DNA of 64,000 bases from Bathymodiolus japonicus methanotrophic gill symbiont (GTDB taxonomy: Bacteria; Pseudomonadota; Gammaproteobacteria; Methylococcales; Methylomonadaceae). The notes under the pieces are model-generated. The model was given only the letters and a program-made list of their open reading frames with translations. It ran no database searches and was not told where the DNA came from. Shown here one piece after another: positions 56,879 to 64,000 of the stretch. The stretch's first letter is position 1; every line of letters begins with the position of its first letter. Made by a program: the position numbers and the translations under genes. Location: NCBI RefSeq assembly GCF_019721995.1, contig NZ_BLYC01000007.1, forward strand, positions 1 to 64,000, read 5' to 3'.

Positions 56879-58456
56879 ATGATTCACAAACATATCGACT
56901 ATTATAAAAGTTATATAAAAACCGATATTGCTGCTGGTCTGGTGGTCTTTCTGGTCGCTCTGCCCCTCTGTCTGGGTATCGCCATGGCATCTGGCGCTCC
57001 GTTGTTTTCGGGTTTAATTGCCGGTATTATCGGTGGTGTGATTGTTTCGTGGCTTAGTGGCTCGCAATTAAGTGTCTCTGGACCTGCGGCCGGTTTAACC
57101 GTGATTATACTCAATGCTATAGAGCAATTAGGCAGCTTTTCGGGATTTCTTATCTGCGTTGTTATAGCCGGGGTTTTGCAAATAATATTCGGTTATCTAC
57201 GTGCCGGTGTTATCGGGGCATTTTTTCCTTCCGCTGTCATCAAGGGAATGTTAGCAGCCATTGGTCTGATTTTGATTATCAAGCAATTACCTCACTCAGT
57301 TGGCTATGATAAGCATTTTGAAGGCGATGAAAGCTATATGGATGAAACCGCAGCTGAAAGTTTTCAGGATATATTCGATGCATTTTCATTTATGTCTTTA
57401 GGTGCGACAATCATTACTGTGGGTGCTCTATTGATTTTGATAATCTGGGATATGCGCTTATTACAACGCTTTAGCCTGATTAAACTGATTCCGGGCCAGC
57501 TAGTCGCAGTTATCTGGGGAATAGGATTTAATTACATAGCCTTGCAATGGTACCCAGATCTTGCAGTGATGAATCGGCACCTGGTATCTCTACCTATTAC
57601 TGAAAGCCTGTCCGACTTTCTGGATTTATTTACCTTGCCTGATTTCAGCTTTCTGGCCAAGCCGGAAGTCTATACTATTGCCATTACGCTTGCGATTATC
57701 GGCAGCCTGGAAACTTTACTAAGCCTGGAAGCGGTTGATAAGCTCGATCCATTAAAGCGCATTGCACCGACTAATCGTGAGCTAAAAGCGCAAGGTGTCG
57801 GTAACTTATTGAGTGGGCTGGTTGGTGGGCTGCCTATTACTGCTGTTGTGGTACGTAGTTCTGCTAATATTAATGCCGGTGGTCGTACCCGGATAGCCAG
57901 TTTTGTTCACGGTATATTTTTACTATTGAGTATTTTATTTCTTACCCGAACTTTAAATTTGATTCCCCTGGGTTGTCTTGCCGCTATCTTATTACAAACT
58001 GGTTATAAGCTAGCTCGGCCGCAATTATTTCAAGCTATGTACCAGCAAGGATGGAATCAGTTTTTGCCATTTCTCATTACGATAGTGGTTATTTTAACTA
58101 CCGACCTACTGCAAGGTGTGGTCATTGGCATTATCATCGGTTTGCTATTTGTCATGAAATCTAATTACCTTGAGTCTATTACGCTGGAGTCCGGGAATGA
58201 ATATGACACTTTGTCACTAAACAAAGATGTTTCATTCTTAAATAAGGCATTGTTAAGAAAACTATTATCTAAGGTTAAGGTAAATTCCACTTTGGTTATT
58301 GATGCCTCTAAAGCACAGTTTATTGACCATGACATTAAGGAAACCCTGGTGGATTTTCTAAAAACAGCGGCTAGTGATAATATTACAGTCAAGATATGTG
58401 GTTTTGACGAGCATCAGGTACCAGACCCGGATACGGTGTATGTAGGTGCGCACTAG
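56879..58456 (+). CDS. SulP family anion transporter with C-terminal STAS
   Basis: 525 residues, start MIHKHIDYYKSYIKTDIAAG behind GAGAAG; a longer start at 56852 is less likely. The SulP core is seen in ALPLCLGIAMASGAPLFSGL, SGPAAGLTVIILNAIEQLGS and AQGVGNLLSGLVGGLPITAV. A short STAS-like domain (LVIDASKAQFIDHDIKETLV) ends the protein. Substrate could be sulfate or bicarbonate. It stands alone between moeA and mgtE. Confidence 0.93.
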   Translation: MIHKHIDYYKSYIKTDIAAGLVVFLVALPLCLGIAMASGAPLFSGLIAGIIGGVIVSWLSGSQLSVSGPAAGLTVIILNAIEQLGSFSGFLICVVIAGVLQIIFGYLRAGVIGAFFPSAVIKGMLAAIGLILIIKQLPHSVGYDKHFEGDESYMDETAAESFQDIFDAFSFMSLGATIITVGALLILIIWDMRLLQRFSLIKLIPGQLVAVIWGIGFNYIALQWYPDLAVMNRHLVSLPITESLSDFLDLFTLPDFSFLAKPEVYTIAITLAIIGSLETLLSLEAVDKLDPLKRIAPTNRELKAQGVGNLLSGLVGGLPITAVVVRSSANINAGGRTRIASFVHGIFLLLSILFLTRTLNLIPLGCLAAILLQTGYKLARPQLFQAMYQQGWNQFLPFLITIVVILTTDLLQGVVIGIIIGLLFVMKSNYLESITLESGNEYDTLSLNKDVSFLNKALLRKLLSKVKVNSTLVIDASKAQFIDHDIKETLVDFLKTAASDNITVKICGFDEHQVPDPDTVYVGAH

Positions 58457-58498
58457 TGTTCCGGAAACTTTGGTTTGATTGATGTTTTTTTGTTGCGT

Positions 58499-58535
58499 GG
58501 GTTAGCTTATCAAGCGTAGCGGGATAAGCTAACCC
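58499..58535. repeat. hairpin GGGTTAGCTTATC / GATAAGCTAACCC
   Basis: A perfect 13-bp stem with an 11-base loop, 43 bp after the SulP stop, flanked by GATTGATG and CATCAATC arms. It may be a terminator or a dispersed intergenic repeat; the same outer arms occur at 40885-40934. The rest of the 58457-58815 gap holds no supported gene. Confidence 0.6.
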
Positions 58536-58815
58536 AACCTACCCATCAATCCATAATGCAGCTCTCTTAGTACAGAAAAAACATCTAACCATGCTTTTAA
58601 TAATTGTTAATATGCTTGTTTAAGGTGATTTCTGTCAAAGAATATTCCACCTTACTGGTCTTTTTGTCCGTCTTCTGCGTTGTAGTAACTTTACGCAGCT
58701 TGCTATGTGTCTGTTACTACGTCTTGAATACGAACAAAAATCCTGCCCAATATTGGACAATTATTTATTTCCAGCTCCCTAAGACTATTTCAATCAGAAA
58801 ATAACTAACAATATT

Positions 58816-60279
58816 ATGCCGACAACTAAAGCTAATTTTAATACCGATCAAGTTCATGGTATTCCACATGATGTAGAAAATCCAGCGCAAATCGCCAAAA
58901 AATTACATCAACAATACACAGCTGATGTGGGCGTTTTTTTTACCGAAATAGCACTATTACCTATAAAGAAATTGTGCAAAATACTGTACGAATTGCCCAG
59001 TCATATATTTGAAGACAGGCGCGCCATGCTACCTCACGAAATGCCGGGACTCCTGTCGCCATAATTCGTTCACCTACGCAGCGGATGGGAGATGCCCTGA
59101 ACGCCCTGCGTCCGCAGCGACTACGCACAAAAGCCGCTTCGTCATTACTACCTCACTGGCTGGACGGCTATTCAGAATGCAATTCTTGCTCCTCTCGCGT
59201 GCTGCTAGCACACGTCGAATCAGCGAATTGCCCTGTCGCCTATCAGGGACTAAAAATCACCACTTCGCTAAGCTCCGTTTCCATGATTTTCAGCGGAGGT
59301 TACACAGTTATCACAATTTACGGAAGACCAGGCAGGTGCATATATGCAAATGGAAATGGTCACGGCAGAATTGCATGATACCCTGCTAAAAGTGAAGCAA
59401 AAAGTTCGCAATTTTCGTATAGAAGAACCGGATAGCCCGATTTATAAATTATTTGTCGTCGATACTGATCAGCATTTAGTGGCGGTGCTACACTTTACCG
59501 ACCTGTTACTTTTTGATGACCACGATAGTATGCAGGAAATTATTGACCGGGCGGCAATACACCACCAAAAACCACTGAGCATTCATGATACCACCCTGAT
59601 TACCACAGTTATCCATTTATTTGAGGAATATGAACTCAGTGTCATTGCTGTTATCAACAAAGATGAACAACTGCAAGGTCGCATTGTGTTTGAAGATATC
59701 TATGATCTGATTCGCGTGCAGGAGCAGGGCCAGGCGCTAAAAATGGCTGGGGCTGATAAAGGCGCCGAAAATGAAAGTCTGGAATCCGCTCGTAAAGCAC
59801 GATTACACGGGCTACTTATTAATCTTACTGCGCTAACATGTGCCGCCCTTGTCGTCAATATATTTGCTGAAACGATTGAACACATAGTCGCGCTCGCGGT
59901 ACTAATGCCTATAGTTGCTGCATTAGGTGGCAATGTGGGTAATCAGGCGGTCACAGTAACGGTTAGAAAAATAGCTCTGGGTCAGGTTGACTGGCAAAAT
60001 GCCTATCCGGTAATTCTGCGGGAAATCAAGATAAGCAGTATCAATGGGCTGATAATGGGAGGTGCTGTATCGATCCTGACAATGGCATGGTTTCACCAGG
60101 CGCTATTGGGATTGGTGATTGCTATAGCCATTATCGTTAATTTAGCAATAGCCGGTTTAATTGGCTCGCTAATCCCCTTATTAATTAAAAAGTTTGGAGG
60201 AGACCCTGCCATTGCATCGCCGTTATTACTCACAACGACAACAGATGCGATCGGTTTTTTTGTATTTTTAGGTCTATAG
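58816..60279 (+). pseudogene. MgtE-type magnesium transporter, interrupted and shortened
   Basis: The N-terminal part (MPTTKANFNTDQVHGIPHDV) runs to LYELPSHIFED, then G1. The frame after it (EEVTQLSQFTEDQAGAYMQM) does not join exactly, and part of the MgtE N-domain seems missing. The tandem CBS domains follow, then the channel domain with VLMPIVAALGGNVGNQAV and SPLLLTTTTDAIGFFVFLGL. IS630 cuts the last residues at 60277. An internal start (59344) could give a partial protein; transport function is doubtful. Confidence 0.8.
59016..59295 (+). mobile_element. G1 element, copy l
   Basis: A full 280-bp copy in sense orientation to mgtE. Joining its flanks leaves the frame off by two bases, so some host sequence was probably lost or a GA repeated. 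Right flank GAGG. Confidence 0.92.
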
Positions 60280-61370
60280 ACTTTCAGAAAATTAATTTCC
60301 GAACAAACAAAAACGACAGAGGGGAAACTGGCTTATAATTTTCGTCCCAACACTAACGGAAACAGTCAAAAATGGTATCCCTCACTTTTTCAAAGTCAAT
60401 TGTAGACCGACTAAAAAAAAATATGGCGACAGCTCTCAAGCTAAGTAATATTTGTTTATATCGATTAACTCAAGCTCTACTCTGGTTCAGTGAATGCATG
60501 GGAATCAAAGAAATAGCACGCCTAATGTGAGTCTGTGAAAAAACCATTATAAATTGGCTGAAAACATTCATGCATAAAGGTGTCGGTTGGTTAATAGGGC
60601 AACACTATCAAGGACGTGGTCGGAAGTCAAAGTTAACTAAAGACCAGAAAAATAAATTGGTTGAGTTGATAAAGAAAGGCCCAGAAGACAATGGATTTCA
60701 TTGTGGAATATGGAATACTGCGATGATTGCCGAGCTTATTTGGTTAAAATTTGAAGTTCGTTATAACTTGAACTATTTATCAAGCCTAATGAAAAAACTG
60801 GGCTTCAGTTATCAAAAAGCTCGTTTTGTGACTGATCGCCAAGAAGAAGAAAAGTACGAGCTTGAAAGAAAAACGTGGCTGGAAGAAACATTGCCTGCCA
60901 TTATGGAAAAGGCGGTAGAAGAAAAGAGTGTCGTTTTATTCGGTGATGAGGTGTCATTTGCTATGTGGGGTTCATTGGCACGAACCTAGGCTCCAATAGG
61001 AGAGCAACCCACAGTGAAAACATCAGGGATTCGAAAAGGGTTGGTACGATCGAACTCGAAGGAGGGAGTTTTCAATACCGAGAATCATTGGCTTATGAGA
61101 TAAAACCAAAGTCACTTAGACTTTTAAAAGAAGCTGGGCTGCCTCAAGAATTTTTAGCTATTCTTAAAAGCTTAAAAAATGAGAAATATCCAACACAGAA
61201 GCTTTTTATGGAAGCGATATATTCTATTGCCGACAACGTCTTAATCGAGAGTTATAAGCCAATGATATTACAACACGCTGAAACATCTGGGCGTTTTAAT
61301 GGTGAAAGCTATGTTGAGTTTTTAACACAATTGCTGGCTTATTATAAAGGCAAGATTATTCTAATTGAAG

Positions 61371-61947
61371 CAGGCGCGCCATGCTACCTCACGAAATTCC
61401 GGGACTCCTGTCGCCATAATTCGTTCACCTACGCAGCGGATGGGAGATGCCCTGAACGCCCTGCGTCCGCAACGACTACGCACAAAAGCCGCTTCGTCAT
61501 TACTACCTCACTGGCTGGACGGCTATTCGGGGAGTCGCTATTTTTGCGAAAGCTTGTTTTGGGCATCCCAGCCCAAGCAAGCAGCAAAAACTTAACGCGA
61601 CCACTTATGCTTCCGGCGGCCCCGATTCGTCCTCGTCACCTCGTCCCGACCCAACAAGGGGTCGGAACATAGGCTCCAAATGACTTGACGCCGTGTCGGA
61701 TGGCCTTTTATTTTGTCTCCACCTTCGCTAACGCTCAGACTCCGACAAAACAACGGCCCTACGGCTATCGCGGACTAAAGATCATCACTTCGCTTAGGCT
61801 ACGTTTCCATGATTTTCAGCGTCTCGGAATGCAATTCTTGCTCCTCTCGCGTGCTGCTAGCACACGTCGAATCAGCGAATTGCCCTGTCGCCTATCAGGG
61901 ACTAAAAATCACCACTTCGCTAAGCTACGTTTCCATGATTTTCAGCG
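61371..61947 (+). mobile_element. G1 element, copy i, with nested G2
   Basis: The G1 arms are 61371-61526 and 61822-61947. The intact IS630 reads AATTGAAG-ATGGTGCC at this site, so the outer G1 is base-exact. Right flank ATGG. Confidence 0.94.
61527..61821 (+). mobile_element. G2 element, copy e, inside G1
   Basis: A 295-bp G2 in the GGCTATTCGG region of G1. The right junction reads CAGCG-TCTCGGAATG with two extra bases relative to empty G1. This is the only copy that breaks the R-N-N-G rule. Confidence 0.92.
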
Positions 61948-62030
61948 ATGGTGCCCCGTATCATGGAAGCGGTGTTATTAAGGAATTTAAGTTAGCTAAT
62001 GTAGATCGTTTGACAGTAGAACGTCTCCCT

Positions 62031-62290
62031 CGCTGTCAGCCCCGGACGGGCTGATAGTCTCCAGAAGGCGCAGGGAAATTTGCCAATCCGAAGTGCGCGA
62101 TAGCGCGCGAGGGATGCTAAAATTTTATCCCGAATAGCCGTAGAGCCATTTGTGGTAGCCATGACTGAGCTGCTTTGTGCTCAGTCTGTGGCGGACGCAG
62201 GGCGGCTGGAGCATCTCCTATTCGCTGCGTAGGTGAACGAATTACGGCGACAGGAGTCCCGGAATTTCGTGAGGTAGCATGGCGCGCCTG
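62031..62290 (-). mobile_element. G3 element, copy d
   Basis: A 260-bp reverse copy placed exactly between TCTCCCT and GCGTTCTCGCC of the IS630 gene, with no base change. The flank beyond its CAGCG end in element orientation is AGGG. Confidence 0.95.
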
Positions 62291-62518
62291 GCGTTCTCGC
62301 CGGATTTTAATCCGATTGAGAAATTATGGAAAAATACGAAACGCGATTCGACTCATATGAAGTATTTTAAAACTTTTGAAGATCTTCATGATTCAGTTGT
62401 GCAAACTTTTAACACTTATATGTATGATGCCAGTAAAGTGATTTGTGTTATGCAAAAATTGCGGGAAGATTTCGTTGTTACCGCCTAAGTTTAAGCGCTC
62501 CAAATTTGGAAATTATTT

Positions 62519-63086
62519 AATTGAAGTGGATCATGCTACGCTCAATCATTGGGTTATCCGTTATTCTCCTGCCATTGCTGTAAAAGCTAAATCTCAGAAA
62601 CGAGAAACCAATAAATCGTGGCGCATGGATGAAACGTATATCAAAGTGAAGGGTCAGTGGACCTATTTATACCGAGCTGTTGATAGTCACGGGGATACGC
62701 TTGATTTCATGCTTTCTGAGCACCGTGATGAAGAGGCTGAAACCGCATTTTTCAAACAAACGATTAACAATAATGGCTTTCCTGATAAGGTCGTTATGGA
62801 TAAAAATGGCGCTAACTATGCAGGATTAGCCAATATTAACCTCTTGTTAATCCTCGCTGGGTTTGCCACTATGATTGACATATTACAAGTTAAATATTTG
62901 AATAACATCATCGAACAGGATCATCGCTTTATCAAAAAAATAACAAAACCGATGATGGGCTTTAAAGCGTTTCACTCCGCCCAAGCAACAATTGATGGAA
63001 TTGAAACGGCACATATCATCCGAAAGGGGCAATTGTCTGAGGAAAATATTCCTGCTTATAAGCAGTTTATGGCTTTAGCAGGATAG
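62519..63086 (+). pseudogene. IS6/IS26-type transposase, N terminus missing
   Basis: The frame reads EVDHATLNHWVIRYSPAIAV, then SWRMDETYIKVKGQWTYLYR with the first Asp, PDKVVMDKNGANYAGLANIN with the second, and NNIIEQDHRFIKKITKPMMG with the Glu. About 40 N-terminal residues including the HTH are missing at the IS630 junction. The catalytic core is intact but it probably has no proper start. Confidence 0.83.
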
Positions 63087-63176
63087 TTATGCCTGAAGAC
63101 CAGGAGGTCTGTGCTTTTGATAATTATTGCGACAGAACCAAAAAAACAACTTGTGCGTAATTAATAAATAACAACG

Positions 63177-63476
63177 CGGGGAGTCGCTATTTTTGCGAAA
63201 GCTTGTTTTGGGCATCCCAGCCCAAGCAAGCGGCAAAAACTTAACGCGACCACTAATGCCTTCGGCGCCCCAGACGTCCTGCGTACGTGCCACTTCGCCA
63301 TTACCATCGTAAACTCGGTGCTGGCTTCGTAACACTCCCTCAAATGACTGGACGGCGTTTCGGAATGCCTTTTATTTTGTCTACACCTACGCTAGCGCTA
63401 CGATTCCGACAAAACAACGGCCCTACGCCTTCTGGGGACTACCAGCCCTCGCTTTCGCTCTCCATGGCTGGCAGCG
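63177..63476 (+). mobile_element. G4 element (G2-like start, G3-like right end)
   Basis: 300 bp. The first 75 bases follow G2 (CGGGGAGTCGCTATTTTTGCG), the centre diverges (CACTTCGCCATTACCATCG), TTTTGTC/GACAAAA is kept, and the right end has CCAGCC/GGCTGG before CAGCG. Right flank AAGG. It lies between the IS6 remnant and the J-domain gene. Confidence 0.85.
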
Positions 63477-63485
63477 AAGGCATAT

Positions 63486-63980
63486 CTATTTAATTTTTAG
63501 CAGCATTTCTTTAGCCCGGTTGATTTGTGCTGCAATATAACTGGAACCACCCCGATCAGGATGATTTTTTAACATTAACTTACGATGCGCCTCAATAATT
63601 TCCTGTCGACTTGCAGACAGACTCAGCCCCAATATCTTATAAGCCTGTTCCGCAGTCATCACACCTGCATGATTGCCACTTCCTGGATTTCCTGCAGCAG
63701 AAGCACTGCTCTCACGAAACATAAACCACAAGCGCTGCAGTTGCCGCGCATAGCGCAACAGCACTGGCAAAAAACGCGACACAAATGCAATAACCACACT
63801 TAAGGCCGCAATAACCCAGTTTAAGCGCCCCATCGTAGCTAGGAGTAAAAAGCTTAAAGCCACTGCATACAGAGCACTTATTTTAAGAAAACGCTGCCGC
63901 TCATCCGGTGGTTTGTGTAGAAAAGATTTTAGCCAAAAGAACGCAGCAATAATAAAAACTAATATATAAACTCTAATCAA
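63486..63980 (-). CDS. membrane-anchored J-domain protein
   Basis: 164 residues: two or three N-terminal membrane helices (VYILVFIIAAFFWLK, FLKISALYAVALSFLLLATM), then a C-terminal J domain beginning AYKILGLSLSASRQEIIEAH with the HPD motif in LMLKNHPDRGG at about residues 137-147. The J domain at the C terminus and small size fit the DnaJ-like/TIM14-type family that recruits Hsp70 at membranes. Complete in this window. Confidence 0.9.
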   Translation of the reverse strand: MIRVYILVFIIAAFFWLKSFLHKPPDERQRFLKISALYAVALSFLLLATMGRLNWVIAALSVVIAFVSRFLPVLLRYARQLQRLWFMFRESSASAAGNPGSGNHAGVMTAEQAYKILGLSLSASRQEIIEAHRKLMLKNHPDRGGSSYIAAQINRAKEMLLKIK

Positions 63981-64000
63981 GACTTATCCTTTATATTTCT

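Larger units (their letters stand above)
60277..62518 (+). mobile_element. IS630 copy, decayed, with three nested G elements
   Basis: The left end TAGACTTTCAG is at TA in mgtE. The transposase frame (start 60423) has TGA at 60528-60530, TAG in place of TGG near 60988, an 8-base loss near 61042 and insertions of G1 (with G2 inside) and G3. The right end is cut at 62518, where IS6 sequence begins. Confidence 0.87.

Noticed and set aside
58604-58804. 66-residue hydrophobic frame between SulP and mgtE
   Set aside because: No family resemblance and no convincing ribosome site; it looks like chance in AT-rich DNA.

Overview
The window looks like chromosomal DNA of a methylotrophic gammaproteobacterium, probably a Methylococcales-type methane oxidiser. 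The pointer is a block of tetrahydromethanopterin/methanofuran-type cofactor genes (amino-acid-kinase, hydantoinase/oxoprolinase-like, ATP-grasp and HisA-like proteins, with pabB) beside ordinary gammaproteobacterial housekeeping genes (truA, ychF, nadK, recN, moeA, cobU, cobT, an lpoB cluster). No rRNA, CRISPR or phage module is present. The genome is heavily colonised by mobile DNA, and many host genes are broken.

Layout. 1-2.7 kb: nested IS4-, IS30- and IS4-type insertion sequences (IS). 2.7-9.6 kb: truA, DUF2959, kinase, pabB, then mfnF/mfnD-like genes divergent from a HisA-like gene. 9.8-17.7 kb: IS66 and IS30 debris, a broken type IIG/IIL restriction-modification gene, and a 2.7 kb direct duplication around an intact IS. 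17.6-22 kb: integrase stub, CAT-anticodon tRNA, ychF, nnrS, DUF455 and vanZ. 22-29 kb: a broken copper-type locus (HMA-TauE and multicopper oxidase remnants), an IS nest and a truncated slt. 29-33.5 kb: a broken ABC exporter, a PHP exonuclease and tRNA-Leu. 33.5-37.8 kb: an IS nest. 37.9-45.8 kb: nadK, recN, and the lipoprotein cluster LpoB / YcfL / COG3014 / CsgG. 45.8-49.1 kb: two intact IS nested in a 205-bp miniature inverted-repeat element (MITE). 49.2-51.2 kb: uspA, cobU, cobT. 51-55 kb: reconstructable pseudogenes. 55.4-58.5 kb: moeA and a SulP transporter. 58.8-63.5 kb: broken mgtE and an IS630 stuffed with small elements. 63.5 kb to the end: a J-domain membrane protein.

The most unusual content is a superfamily of ORF-less, strongly structured elements of about 260-300 bp, here called G1 to G4, present in 23 full or partial copies. 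They begin with CAGGCGCGCC (G1, G3) or TCGGGGAGTCGC (G2; G4 nearly so) and always end in CAGCG. Wherever the empty site can be read from another copy or from a restored reading frame, many insertions prove exact, with no target duplication and no lost base. In 19 of 20 distinguishable insertions the base right after the element is a purine and the fourth base is G. Terminal and internal hairpins keep pairing while their sequences differ between subfamilies. Scarless insertion, a fixed short motif beyond the right end and a covarying fold recall IS200/IS605-linked guide-RNA elements (HEARO / omega-RNA of IscB or IsrB) that lack the protein gene. That link is an inference; no such nuclease or TnpA gene is in this window.

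Besides these, MITE-A (about 205 bp, 8-9 bp target duplications), MITE-B (a deletion relative of an IS1634-like element), a 154-bp miniature of IS4-B and several foldback repeats fill the gaps. Functional clusters that survive are the C1-cofactor/pABA genes, the cell-wall lipoprotein cluster, cobalamin lower-ligand assembly (cobU-cobT) and molybdopterin insertion (moeA).
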